DNA of 64,000 nucleotides, taken from assembly GCF_900496995.4 (NCBI RefSeq), contig NC_044008.1, positions 2,022,453 through 2,086,452 of the forward strand, in the 5' to 3' direction. This document shows positions 1-22,116 of the stretch, piece after piece. Source of the DNA: Aquila chrysaetos chrysaetos. Taxonomy: Eukaryota > Chordata > Aves > Accipitriformes > Accipitridae. Every line of letters begins with the position of its first letter. Positions within the stretch are counted from its first letter, which is position 1. Both the position numbers and the translations under genes were made by a program. The notes below the pieces were generated by a model. That model searched no databases, had not been told where the DNA came from, and saw nothing but the letters and a program-made list of their open reading frames with translations.

Positions 1-135
1 ATACAGGTCCTTGGCGAGAGAGTTTATTTTGCCTCCTAAAAATACATTGAGGTTAACTTAGAACAGATTGCTTGAGGACTTGCGCAGGTGAGTTTTGAAT
101 ACATTCGAGGATGATAATTCACCCATCTTTAAGTT

Positions 136-400
136 TCTGCTCCAATGTCTGACCACCTTCATGGTGAGTTGAAACATCTCCCCTTCCCGAGGGTCAACAA
201 GCCCCACACTGACCCTGTCCTCTGTACTACAAATCCAGCCAGCTCAGCAGTCTATACTGGACTTGCTCCAGTATACCAATGTCTATCTTGTACTGGTCAG
301 CTCAAACTGGACCCAGTAAGCAGAGAGGGTCTCACAAATGCTGAACAGAGGAAAAACTCCTGTCCTTGACTGCCTGGCTGAGCTTGTGCTGACAGTCTGT
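136..400 (-). repeat. Degraded CR1 LINE fragment
   Basis: The + strand reads like the reverse complement of the CR1 reverse-transcriptase 3' region. Phrases such as 'ctgctccaatgtctgaccacc', 'gtctatcttgtactgg' and 'ggtctcacaaatgctga' line up with the corresponding parts of the better-preserved CR1 copies at about 17.6 and 38.9 kb. The copy is strongly diverged, has lost its 3' tail and appears to carry an internal stretch that does not align, so its ends are approximate. It is a relic with no coding capacity. Confidence 0.5.
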
Positions 401-1190
401 GACATAGTTGTCTCCCCCAACCCCAGAGCTGTCAACCTGTTGCAACTATGGCTGAACCAAGAAGGTTTTGGAACCTTTTAATGGGAGAATGAAGAGGTAA
501 ATAAGGGAATTAGTAAACAAGTTACCACTAACCACTCTTGTCTACCTGCTGCTAGTAACCGCATAGGCACTACTGCGACTTAAGGGCAGGTCCAGAGCAG
601 TCTTAAAGATGTACCTACCCATTTGCAGGATGGGGCCAAAACTGGCTCAGAGTCCTTATGTCAGCTCTTGGCAAGAGGGCAAAATGAACCCTAAATGCCA
701 ACAGGTGAGGCAAACGGAGGGTCTGAGCCTACACCTGAATGTCCCAGAAGTGCAAAAGTCAGCAGATTCCCCCGAAGATCAGTGCGGATACAGAAAAAAG
801 ACCAAAAATTGTGTCTAAAAATAGACAAGGTACAGGGTATCAGTGGCAGTGCTCTGAATAATGATAAGGGGAAGATTGTTTCTGCTGGGTAAAGAGAATC
901 ATATGGGGGCACACAAACTTCCCCAGAGTTTCCTTCTTTTTAGCCAACCCCAAACTTTGGCATCTACTTCCCCCCCACCCCCCCGGCCCCAGTTGAGGCT
1001 CTTCCAAAAAAAACCTGAAAAAATTTCATATTGCACTATACCCAAGGCTGTTTAATCACAGAAATCACACCAGCTAGACACTAATAGATCATTTTACCCC
1101 TTGCTATTTCTAGGGATGCAAAGGAAAAAGAGCTCTGCTCCTTTAAGCTAGCAGAAAGCTTCTTTATATTCAGGTGGAGTCAAGCCTTCC
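401..1190. other. Upstream flank of the first tubulin gene; no gene seen
   Basis: I see no convincing exon, RNA gene or repeat here. A short C-rich tract lies near 970-985. The last 100 bases probably belong to the proximal promoter of the tubulin gene that follows. Confidence 0.5.
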
Positions 1191-1195
1191 TGGGC

Positions 1196-1202
1196 TATAA
1201 AG
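1196..1202 (+). promoter_or_regulatory. TATA box of the first alpha-tubulin gene
   Basis: TATAAAG lies about 65 bases upstream of the start codon at 1266-1268, which puts transcription start near 1225-1230 with a short 5' UTR of about 40 bases. Position and spacing are typical of a focused TATA promoter. The minus-strand sister gene has an equivalent box. Confidence 0.65.
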
Positions 1203-1265
1203 TTGCAGGGAGAGGCAGGGGCAGCAGCTGTTTTACTTAGATCTTAGCAAGCCTCCAGTCTCATC

Positions 1266-7426
<6,161 letters not shown>

Positions 7427-7852
7427 CAAACTGCAGTCTGTTCTTAATGAAGTCAAACCTCGGATGAAATACAAACCTTCTGTCATCAGGCTAAACTGGT
7501 CCTGAGTGCCTGGAGGTGCCAAAGGACTGTCCTGAACCTCAAAGCTACCGTTTGACATGTTATACCTTTTCTGCTTGCATAGTCTACGTGCTCATAGTGC
7601 ACTTCTATAGCATGGGTGTCTCAAGCTTTATCACACTGCTGTTTATTGATGAGTGAAGCTGAATAAGTGCCTGACTTAGTGTTGGGGATGCATCCTGCCT
7701 AGGCAGAGGATCGTGGTTTCTAGTCGAGGGGAAAGTTGCAAGCTGCCTGCTTTGGCTGAAATAGCAAACTCTTGCTGTGGCTTTTACTGTAAAAGCACCT
7801 TTTAATTAGAAATGCACCTGTACACTTCTATGCAACTGTCTTTTTGTATTTG

Positions 7853-7858
7853 AATAAA
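7853..7858 (+). promoter_or_regulatory. Polyadenylation signal AATAAA of the first tubulin gene
   Basis: AATAAA lies about 430 bases after the stop codon and is followed by a T-rich tract (about 7861-7876) that would serve as the downstream element. The 3' UTR would end near 7875. Confidence 0.7.
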
Positions 7859-9024
7859 GACTTTTTTTTTTTTTCTCTGAGTTCTTTGGATTTAACCAGG
7901 GTGTTTGTGTGGCGAGGTCCCTACCGCATGGATGTTGTCTTGGGGAGAACAGCAAGTGCTGATAAGGGTGTGCTCTGGGTAGGCCACCTGTGAGGATCAT
8001 CAACTGTAATTATTGCTGTGAGGGAAGTGTCCTATATCCTGCAGGGTCTTGTCTGTTTGGAGGTGGTTGTTGTTCTTCTCACCTCCAAGAGCAGCCCAGG
8101 GGATGCATGTCTGGGAGCAGGCAGGGAATCCCCAGTTTGACCAGTGCTGTAATGGGGATTGGTGCCTGGGTAAAGAGCACCTTTCTCACGGGGTTTTGCC
8201 TCCTCACCATCTTTGGTAAAGCTTGTTTGCTGCCTGAGCCAGTTCTGGTTGTTGGGGTAGTGCTATAGCTCTGGGTTGGGGGTCTTGCTCAGGAGTTGGT
8301 GTGGGTGTGAAACCAACCCCATGTGCCTGGGGTTGGAGTTTGCCCTGGGGAGGTGAGCCAGGCCCATGTGATGGGGTGATTCAGGAGGAAGAGCAACGAA
8401 ATGCCCCTGATAAGATATGGAGAGGGAGTGTTCATAAGCCAATGGGAAAGGAGAACGGCTGGCTCCATGCTGAATTGAGTCTTTAGGTGCCCTGCTCATG
8501 GCTATTGCATTACACTTTGTTGGGTACCATAGCCTCACATCCACCCTTTATTTCAGCGTTGGGCTCTGTCTCAAAGCGGAGTCAGTCTTTCCCCCCAGAC
8601 CTCCTCCATGCCCTGCAGCTTCAGCTGCCCTGTCCCCTGATGGGGGTATGATTCTGGAGGTGTTCCCAAAGTGATGCGTGGGGAGGTACAGCCAGGGCTG
8701 GTTAGAGGGAGAGGGGTTGTTGCTCTGTCCTATACTTGGGAGATGGAGGTAGAAGGAGCCCAGAGCTCATTGTTGGCTGCAGTTAGCCTGAAAAGCTGGG
8801 GTACTGACAGCATGAACGGGCAGTAGATGGACCCCTAGGAAGATCCCTGTTGGGCTGAAGCCTCCTCTGTGCTCAACTCACTGCTGTGAGATTGCCTGAC
8901 CTAAAGTGTTAGGCATGGCCCATTGCTCTTGGGGAGGCTGAGCATCAGACTACCTTCTGAGGCTGGTCCTTCTGAGGGTGGTAACCAGCTTCTACCTTAT
9001 CTGATGAGGCTTCTCCTTCATCTT

Positions 9025-9187
9025 CAGCTCTGCTAGAGCGATGGAGCCCATTGAGAAGCCCCAAAGACTTTGGGGCTGAGTGGGTTCCTCTCCACCTCAG
9101 CTCTGCTAGAGTGATGGACCGCATTGAGATGCCCCAAAGATGACCAGCCCAAAGATTTTGGGGCTGAGTGGGTCTCCTCTCCACCCT
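9025..9187. repeat. Imperfect tandem duplication (about 73 and 90 bp)
   Basis: Two adjacent copies begin with 'cagctctgctagag' (9025 and 9098) and share 'gccccaaaga', 'ttttggggctgagtgggt' and 'cctctccacc'-like blocks. The second copy has an extra block of about 15 bases. It is local slippage with no coding potential. Confidence 0.7.
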
Positions 9188-10693
9188 AGGTGGCCACTTT
9201 CCACCCCCTGATTCCTGGGGACAGGGCCAACCCCCCTCCTGTGTTTCCAGTTGGTTGTCCCCACACCATGCCCCTAGCACTGAAAATAACCCTTCACAGG
9301 GCAACAGTAAGTGCTCCATTTGCCAAAAATGAGACTGTTCAGGGCTCAAAGATGCTTTTTAAAAGAGCAAAGATGACTTCTGTCTCTGCGCCTACAGGTA
9401 AATGTGCTGGGGAGTTTCCAAGCACGGTCTTGAGGGCTGCCACCTTTCCCTAGTGGCTCAATTCCCCACAGACATCTGGGCCTGGAAACCACTGGTTAAA
9501 TCCCCCCAAAATGTGAGTGCCAGCACCCTGGGGGTGGACATGGAGCAAACATCACTCCCACTTGAAGCCACAAGCCAACCCAGCATGGGTGAGCAAGGGC
9601 AGGAGTGCAGCCACATGCTCCTGCAGCTTGGAAAGCAATCAGCACAGCACAAGGACTCATGTAATTGGAGCAGTTGTTTATTACTGAAATCAATTACTCC
9701 AGTATGTCTGTCAGCACAGACCTGCTCCTGCCCTCCCACAAACACAGTGAGGAAAGGAAGGAAAGGATTTTCCTTGGAGGGAGCGTGATCCCATGGCTTT
9801 TGGGGAGTTGGCATCTCCACCTCGATCACCACAGGCAACGCTTTGTCTTTTCCATGAACGGTGGATCGTACAGACTCACACCCAAGAACAGCACACACTT
9901 CATTGCACCGTTTCAGCTTCATTTTTCCTACCCACGTGCTGGAATAGCAAAGCTGGTCTCATAAAAAAACGTCCACTAAACAGCAACACATGGAGCAGCC
10001 TGCAGGATCTGTGTTTCCACCACATCTCTCCAGCCCATTCACCACTATTCATTCAGTACTTCATTACTGCAATAAGGGTAGATCACAGGGGTCAGGGCAG
10101 ATTTGTTCATCATTGTCCTGCAGGGAGGAGGCTCAAGATGCCCACAGAGCTCCGTCACTGACTTCTTACAAGGTCTTGGGCAAGTTCTTTCTTCCTTGGT
10201 GCTATCCAGCGGCACCTGCTGTCTCTTGCTTCCATACCACAGCCCCAGTCCAAGCCAAAAGCTGCATCTGGAGAAGCAGAGCATCGTTCTCCTGGGACCA
10301 ATGGCAATGAGGCTGCTTAAGGGGGTTAGTCTTCAGTACAGGGGGACATGGCCTTCATCTGGCTAGGAGACAAACTCTCTCATTCCATTATTACTTCTGG
10401 GCCTAGCTTAGGGCCATCACACACAGATGTGGTAGAAAGGATCCTGCTGCCATTGCATGCTGACAAGCCTGAAGCCCATGAGCATTCACAAAAACGCCCT
10501 GATGGAGCTGTAAGGCTGTCAGGGCAGTGGGCAGGACTATGCTGTGGCTGTAGAGATGCAACATGGCCCAAATGGGCCAACAGTCAGACTTTCCCTCCAC
10601 TCCCAGCATGGGCAAGCTGTGTACCAGCTCCCACCATACATCTCTGCCTTCAAGAGCTATTGGGCACACCAGAAGATTTAAAACAAGAAGGGG

Positions 10694-10731
<38 letters not shown>
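10694..10731. repeat. Poly-A run (38 bases)
   Basis: An uninterrupted A homopolymer. No LINE or processed-gene body is recognisable immediately 5' of it, so I treat it as a simple repeat and not a retroposon tail. Confidence 0.85.
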
Positions 10732-10734
<3 letters not shown>

Positions 10735-12308
10735 CTTTTTGCTAGCTGGAGGTTGACCATCCAAGAATGCAGAGTGTTCAACAGGTCCATGGAGATTAAG
10801 CCTTTCCAGTATCACAAAATGAGATGGTCTAGATGCAACCTCAGGCCACCAGACTTGGTACAGCCACTCTGGCTGCTGTGCCTCCCTCCTCAGCACCCAG
10901 CCTCTGGGCAGTGAGATGACCTGCTTTGCCACTGGGCCACAAGAAGGGCAGACCGTGAACCCCAAAACAGAACCCCTATCCCAGGACACCTGTGCTAAGC
11001 AGAAGAAAAGCTCCACCAAAAAAATCAAGCAACCCTCACTCAGCTCCTGGCCAAGTCCCCAGGAAAGGGAAGGCAGAGCTGGCATTGCACCTGCCCAAGC
11101 TACTTTTTCTGCTCTGTCCCCTCCTTCTTTGCTGGAGGGAGGTTTGGGCATCACTCTGGAGTCCGCAGCAGCCCTCCACAGAGAGGCTTTTCCCAGCACA
11201 TAAAACTGCATCTGGTGGGGCCAGGAGGTTCAAAGGAGGCACAGGAGAGCTCATTCCCTCTTCTGCAGTCATCACATTGGCACTCCCACCAGTCCAAGCA
11301 GTATCACTCCCCCAGGCAGAGGGCAGCTGGAGGTGAGACAGCCCCCAGGAGCTCCCACCTTGTTGACCTTGGGACATTGCCAGCCCCAGGAGCCCAGCGA
11401 GTGGAGACAGGCTTTAATAATAACCACCCCCCACCACCACCACCCTTGCCTCAGGTTGTTTAAATCTTCCTCCAGTGCAACCCAGAGCCAGCATTGTCAG
11501 CTCTTCAATTACAGCCTGACTGCAGATCCAGCTTCCCTACCACATCCCAGCCAGCTCCTTTTCTTGCATCACCTACTGGGATGAGAGTGCCCTGTGAGGA
11601 AATTATCTGCTGCAGTTCAGGGGATCTGCAGAGATCAAATTAAACCCCATTTTTCAGTTCATTAGCTGTTTGCAGGGATTGTTGCAGCAATCACATCTGG
11701 GGAACAGCCATCACCCAGCACAAGAGGGATGAAGTCTAATTGCGGAGACAGCTCCTTGCTTTAGAACTTAGAGCTAGTACAGGGTTTGGGTGCTTTTATA
11801 GGAGACTGACAGACAGCCAAGGTATTTGAATTCTCAACTCCAGTTAGACTTCCAGGCATGCCTGGCCCTGGCAGCAGGACACGGATTGCTTTAGCAGGGC
11901 TCTGTACTGCGGCAGGACACCAGAGAAACCAGACCCCACTCTCTGCTACTCACTGGAGCAGAGAACAGCACAGAAACCCCACTGCCAGCTGTTTCAGAAA
12001 ATGGACAGACCATGGGCAGCCAGTGCCCAAGTAGGATTGTCACCCCAATGTTTGTTTTAACACAGCAGTTCCACCCCAGAGCAGATGGCCCGCATCATGC
12101 TGTCACCCACCCCGGTTGACAGGGCTCACCCCTGCATCTAGAAGCAGGAAAACCCTACAGGTAGGACTGCAGTGACCAAGGCAACATGGGAACCACCAGA
12201 CTGAGATTCTTTTGACTCCCCTTGTCTCACCCCCACCCCACACCAAGGCCCCCCATGAGCCATTTAGGCAGCACATCAAGACAGGAGAAGATGTTTCGCT
12301 GGTTACCA

Positions 12309-12314
12309 TTTATT
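12309..12314 (-). promoter_or_regulatory. Polyadenylation signal AATAAA of the second tubulin gene
   Basis: The + strand reads tttatt, giving AATAAA on the minus strand about 175 bases downstream of the stop codon at 12487-12489. This gives a much shorter 3' UTR than in the sister gene, and the two UTRs do not resemble each other. Confidence 0.6.
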
Positions 12315-12486
12315 CAGCCAACACTGTGCATATACAAATCTTGACCAAAGAGTTGCTTTTGGCCAAGCAGCAGGGTTTCCCAGTCACATTTCCTCAGACC
12401 TAGCCCATGACTCCCTTCTCTGGAAGGAAGTGCAAGACCAGCATACAAAAAGCTCCATCCAAGCTCCCTTCCCACAGGTAAAAATA

Positions 12487-16515
<4,029 letters not shown>

Positions 16516-16595
16516 GGCTCTGAACCACCTGGACTCCTCACCACAAACACAACCACCTCACTAAAAACACACTCTGCCTGCCTCCCTCTTGGCCC

Positions 16596-16602
16596 TTTTA
16601 TA
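16596..16602 (-). promoter_or_regulatory. TATA box of the second tubulin gene
   Basis: The + strand ttttata is TATAAAA on the minus strand, inside TATAAAAGGGCC. It lies about 80 bases upstream of the ATG at 16515, placing transcription start near 16570. Intron 1 (14812-16512) starts directly after the ATG with gtgagt. Confidence 0.65.
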
Positions 16603-17181
16603 GCAGGTAGATGATGCTAAAGGGCTCCCTCCTCCTGCAGGCACCTGCTGCCAAAGGGTTCAGGTGTTTCTCTCCCAGGAGGAGTAGCTGTGTGGGGTAA
16701 TCAAGGTGCTCTAAGGGCTTGCACCTGCAGACCCATGGAGTTTGGATTTTCTTTGGCTTTTAAGTACTCCTTCAGCATTGCTTTCCCCATGATGTCTAAG
16801 AGCGCTTTCTGTAAAATCAGGAACAGAGCTTTGGATGGGTTTTTTTGTGTGAGGAGTATCTGGGTTATTTTATTATTATTTTTTTAAATTTAAGAATTCT
16901 TACTTTAATTTAAGGATGCTCATTTTTAAGGCTTTCTTCAGGGCTGGAAATATGCTTTCTACTTTCCATCCCCCTTCTCCAAATGCAAACAGCACATCTG
17001 CTGAATTTGCTGGGAATGGACAGGAGTTGCAGGACGTGGATCCTGCCTTGGGGTAATGTCATGGGGTTGGGATGGCTTCTCCAGCACTGGTCCCACAAGA
17101 AAGCCAGGCTCTCCCAGTTCCAGGGCAGCGCTGGCTCGTTGAATACAACCCAGCTACCCAGGCCACGCCTGAATTTTGCAG

Positions 17182-17940
17182 CATAGAATCACAGAATGGT
17201 TTGGGTTGGAAGGGACCTTGAAGATCATCCAGTTCCACCCCCCCCTGCCATGGGCAGGGACACCTTCCACTAGACCAGGTTGCTCCAAGCCCCATCCAAC
17301 CTGGCCTTGAACACTGCCAGGGATGGGGCAGCCACAGCTTCTCTGGGCAACCTGTGCCAGTGCCTCACCACCCTCACAGTGAAAAACTTCTTCCTTACAT
17401 CTAACCTAAATCTGCCCTCTTTCAGTTTAAAGCCATTACCCCTTGTCCTGTCACTACCTGCCCTTGTAAAAAGTCCCTCTCCATCTTTCCTGTAGGCCCC
17501 CTTTAGGTACTGGAAGGCTGCAATAAGGTCTGCCCAGAGCCTTCTCTTCTCCAGGCTCAACAACCACAACTCTCTCAGCCTGTCCTCACAGGAGAGGTGC
17601 TCCAGCCCCTGATCATCTTCATGGCCTTCCTCTGGACCTGCTCCAACAGGTCCAAGGACTTCTGATGTTGGGGACCCCAGAGCTGAAGGCAGTACTGCAG
17701 GGGGGGTCTCACCAGAGGGGCAGAATCCCCTCCCTCGACCTGCTGGTCACGCTGCTTTTGATGCAGCCCAGGACATGGTTGGCTTTCTGGGCTGCGAGAG
17801 CACATTGCCGGGTCATGTTGAGCTTCTGGTCAACCAACACCCCCAAGTCCTTCACTGCAGGGCTGCTCTCAATCCACTCATCGCCCAGCCTGTATTTGTG
17901 CTTGGGATTGCCCCGACCCATGTGCAGCATCCCTCTCCCT
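17182..17940 (-). mobile_element. CR1 LINE, 5'-truncated
   Basis: Read on the minus strand this is the 3' third of a CR1 element: the reverse-transcriptase C-terminal region (a phrase like [20 protein letters not shown] is readable), a short 3' UTR, and the typical end where the + strand reads 'catagaatcacagaatgg' followed by 'ttgggttggaagggacc'. The 5' edge near 17940 is approximate. Frames are broken in several places, so the copy is dead. Confidence 0.9.
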
Positions 17941-18819
17941 GGCCCCGGGCCATCAACAGTGCAGAGACCAGAGCTCTCCCCAGGCTGCCCCGTGGAGCCG
18001 GGGCCCACTGCCTGAGAGGAGCGCAGGACCTGTGTGCCTCTGGCACACTGGTGGGAGAGGGGACTTCTCTGTTCCTCAGTGTCCCTTCTCTAAAATAGGG
18101 AGAACAGCTGTTAGGTGGCAAAAATTCATCAGAGATGCTGAGGCCGTTATGTGATGTGGGGTTGATGGATGCCCTGGAGGACCTGGGACAGCTGTGGAGA
18201 GAGGTGACAGTATACGGCATAAGGCCAGGACTGAGAGGTACCAGTGAGTCCATCACATTGCAAGTAGACAATGGTTTTATTTTCCATGCAGCATACACAA
18301 AAGCAAGAAACTCACTGACACGGCATGTCCCAGAGGCCAGAAACATGAGTTTTAAAATTTGATCTAGACTTAAGACATGGGTACTGCCTCTATGGGAACT
18401 ATTAAACCTCAAGGTCTAGTGCCCTGGACATGGGTTCCCCTCTGTCCCACCACCCTTCTTGGGTTCAGTGGGAGGGTTGGGGTCTTCTGAGAAGGAGGGC
18501 AGAAAATGGGACTCTCCCAGGGCAACAACCCCCAGAAAACGGTCAGGAAGGCCACAGTCCAACAGTCAAAGCAAAAGCATGTGAAAGGGACATGGAGCAG
18601 AGCAAATCACCCATCCCCCAGCCAACGGGGTTGGGGCTGAGAGTGGGAGCAGTTTCTCACTCTCCTCTGAAGAACGGGGTTGGCTTTTGCATCTTAATGT
18701 ACTCCTGTCCATGTCACAAATTGTGTTGAGGGGGATCCATGCCGAGCTCCTGGGTGGCTGGGGGTGGCTTTGTTCCTGGGTAAGCTGGTCACAGCCCCAC
18801 CTGACCCAGCTTAGAGCAG

Positions 18820-18925
18820 GACAGGACATCCCAGGAGCAGGGCAGGACATCCCAGGAGTGGGACAGAACATTCCAAGAGTGGGACAGGACATCCCAGAAG
18901 CAGCAAAGGACATCTCAGGAAGAGG
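18820..18925. repeat. Short tandem array, unit about 21 bp, about 5 copies
   Basis: The motif 'ggacatcccaggag' plus 'tgggaca' or 'cagggca' recurs five times with substitutions. It is a small minisatellite with no gene around it. Confidence 0.75.
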
Positions 18926-19119
18926 GTCTCATGCCACCAGGGATGGTTCCCTGTAGGTGTATCTGCAGCCTGAAGTGCATCTCACCCCCCTGCTTGGGTC
19001 TCAGCTCCTAACGTAACGCTCTGCAAGGCCACCGTGTTCCTGTGCTCTCTGTCCCGTGGGGCATGGGCTAACTCTGACCGCGGTCACTGCTGGAAATCGG
19101 CTTTATTTTTCTAGCCAAG

Positions 19120-19405
19120 ACCCCATGGATGTGAACGTGGGTACCTCCTTGCGCAGTGGGAGTGCATTTTTGGCCAGGTGGTCAATGTCCGTTGAGTTAC
19201 ACTGCCTGAACCCCTTCCTCAGCATTTCTCGTGCCACTGCAGCGTCTCAGGTTTGCTCTGATGTGGGTGAAGGAGGCCTTGGAGCATTGGCACGTGCAGG
19301 AGGAGTAGGAGGACGAGGAGGTTCCTGGAGGCCAGGGAAGAGCTGGCTGCCTGGGGAAGGATTATGAAGAGGCTGGAAGGGAGCCGGCAGTGGAAGCAGG
19401 ATATG
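19120..19405 (+). pseudogene. Relic of an alpha-tubulin exon 4 (3' part)
   Basis: The + strand aligns with the 3' part of the two intact exon-4 sequences. 'ggatgtgaacgtggg' matches the DVNAAI region. 'caggtttgctctgatgtggg' and 'gccttggagcattggcac' match [15 protein letters not shown]. 'ggaggccagggaagagctgg', 'aaggattatgaagaggctgg' and 'gagccggcagtgga' match [23 protein letters not shown]. Reading frames are shifted and substitutions are many, so it is old and non-functional. There is no upstream tubulin exon that I can recognise. It is a host-gene fragment, probably the remains of a third tandem tubulin gene or a partial duplicate. Confidence 0.7.
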
Positions 19406-21850
19406 TTGGCCAGAGTGAGCGTGCAGTGGCTGTGCACCCATGACTGAGCAAACCACTTGTTTTGAGTGCAATACCGAGAGTTCCTGCATGAAATGGCAGG
19501 AAAGACCAAATCCACACCTGGCTTTTACAAAAATGAACATATCACCCCAAACAACAACGCTGTCCTTCCCAAGCACGGCAGCCTTGGCTCCACATGCTCC
19601 CAGACCCAGGTGGGTGCTGATGGAGATTTCAGTGCTCCAATTTCCATCCAGCTTCCTCAGGAAATCTGGCTTCTCTGACTTCTGCCTGTATCTCAGCCCC
19701 TCCAAGCAATCCCTGGTCTTGCTTGGCAGAGGTTGAGAAGGAGGATTAATTTTGGAAGGGTTTGGGTGTGGGTGAGACTGCAGGGTTGCAGCTGGGGAGG
19801 GAGGATCTCTGCTTTCCCCATCACTTGCTATCAGCTGATATCTGCTGTTTCCATCTTGGCTTTGCACATGCAAGCGCAGCCTGGTGCCAGCAAAAACCTT
19901 GCCTCATCTGTTCCCATGGTGTCGCTTCAATGTTAATTGCCTTCATTAAAGGGGAGCAGAGGAAAGACCCAGCGTGAGCCCCAGGGATGTGATGTTTTGA
20001 CTTCCAGGCACTAGAACGGGGCTGAGATGTTCCCCTTGTCTAACCTGGTGCTGGAAAAGGATCCCAACCAGGGCTGGTGCAGATTCCCCCTGGCACCTGG
20101 TGGTAGGGAAAAGCTTGTTCCCAGCTTTGGCCAATGATTTACTGGAGCTTACTGGGGAGCACAGGGGAAAAAAAAAACCTCTTCAACATTCTGCTCAAAG
20201 CAGTAATTTCTCCCTCGGTTGTGAGCAAACCCCTCTGTCGCTCCTTGCTATTCCAAGGCTCCTCTAGACAGCCCTGTGCATCCGAAAGGCTGAGCCTGGA
20301 CAACCTCGGGGCACCTCTGGCCAAACCCACAAAGGGACGAGAGTGCATCAGCCGGGTGCCTGGCCAGGACTGACCTTGCGCTTCCCTGCTTTGCCTGACC
20401 AGATGTGAGCGGGTATGTGTGCCTTGGTTTCCCTGGGTGTAAAATGGGGACAATGCCTACGTCCTGCTGAACGAGAGCTCAATGTACTAATGGGGGATGG
20501 ATGTGTAGGGTGTTGGGCTATAAAAATGCAGACAGCTCTATACAGCGTACGTGAAGGGCCGTATAGTCCAAGGCTACAGCAGACTGCAACAAGGAAAGAC
20601 CTCACCTGTACATGCCTGGAGCTGAGGTGGGAGGAGGTCGTTGCACAGAGATGCTGTGGGTCTCTTGGTGTGTTGTCTGCTGGTGGTGTGTGCTGTGAGG
20701 GGAAGATGCTGAAGGGCCTGGTGTATTATTTTGGTTTTGCTTTTTGGTCTTTGGTCAAATTTGGGCCCTGAGTCACCGGGCTGTGGGTCAGCTAGGAGCC
20801 TTGGCCACGTGAGCATGGGCTCACTGGGGCTGAATTTGGCTGTGTTGCCTCCTCTGGGTGCCCAGTGGGGCGGAGAGGGAAGGCTTCCACCTGTGTCTCT
20901 GCAAATGGCTGATGGGTCCATCTGCCAACCCTTCAACGGGAGATCTGTCCCCTCATAATGTCCCACCTGGAATGCTCCCCATGGCCATGCCCTGGATGGG
21001 GCTGGTGGGACCTGCTTTCCTGCTCTTGGCAAACGTCTCCTGGGGAGGGAGGGCCAAATATCTCTCCACCTCCCATGCCTGTTACACGAAGGAAAGGAGG
21101 CCAAGAGGTGCAGTTTCATCTTGGAGGTGGGCTGGGAGGTGAAGAGAAAGGGAGATTTAGTGGAAGGGATAAAGAGTCCAAGGTGAAGGGGTGGGAGCTT
21201 GGTGAGCTGAGGCTCAATGGAGGGTGGAAAAGAGCGGGGTGAATGGGGTCGGTCTGCGTATGGGCAGCTGAAGCTGTAGCAGCTGAAAAACCAGTACAGA
21301 GGTCTACCAGGAAAGGGAGAATGGTGGAAAAGTGGGCAAGGTTAGACTGGGCAACATGGACAGACCCCATGTGGTGTGTCTGGAGCAGCCAGGGAGGCAC
21401 CTGCAACTCTTGGGGTCCAAACTCACCTGAGGCCATGAGGTGGCCCTGGCCAGGGCCAGGTGGTGGCCTGGGGACACTCATGAAGGGCCATGTGGATGGG
21501 GATGTTGATACTGTCCCAGCTGAGACTGCTGAAGGTGCTGGTGGGGAAAGGGGTGGTTGCAAGACAACCTTAAAACCTAGAGAATCCCCAGGAGGAGAAA
21601 CTGGGAAATCCCTCTTGAGGTCCCCTGACCTGTCTTGCTTTTCCCTTCCCAATGCAGTGATGATTGTGCATAGGGACAGCTTGTGTATGGGGACTTGGGA
21701 GGGAGTGGGGGTCTGGACTGTGGTGGGAACAGGGCTGTGAGGTTGAGCTGGAGGGATGTTTTGGAAAGGCTATGGGCCCAGACAGACCCAACCGAGCACC
21801 CGGTGGAGGCGAAGGGAGAACAAAGCATGGGAAACTCAAGAGATCGTAGC

Positions 21851-21856
21851 TTTAAT
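21851..21856 (-). promoter_or_regulatory. Candidate polyadenylation signal ATTAAA of UCN3
   Basis: The + strand tttaat gives ATTAAA on the minus strand about 260 bases after the UCN3 stop codon. ATTAAA is the commonest variant signal. No AATAAA is evident nearer to the stop. Confidence 0.4.
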
Positions 21857-22116
21857 CAGGGACCTTCCCAAGGTGACACGTCCCCTTGCCCTGCTGTGGA
21901 CACGAGCCTCTTCCCCACGTGTGGAAATGTCAAGGAGGAGGAACGAAGGAGAGAAGGAGGAAGAAGAGATATGAAAGTTAGGTAGCTCTATGGGTCAAAA
22001 ATATACAACACTGATATCATACATGGCCATTAGTCCCCTCTGGCCGGCAGGCTGGGGCTGGGCGGTGGCCCCACTCAGCCAGCCCTGCTCCGAGTCCCCC
22101 CTGCCCCATGGGGGGG

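Larger units (their letters stand above)
7880..12290. other. Spacer between the convergent tubulin genes
   Basis: About 4.4 kb lie between the two 3' ends. I see no exon, RNA gene or clear transposable element, only an imperfect tandem duplication (9025-9187), a poly-A run (10694-10731) and short CCA-rich microsatellite-like sequence near 11425-11450. Long open frames here are short on coding signals and are probably chance. Confidence 0.5.

Noticed and set aside
10563-10914. Lysine-rich open frames across the poly-A run
   Set aside because: They are products of the homopolymer with no homology.
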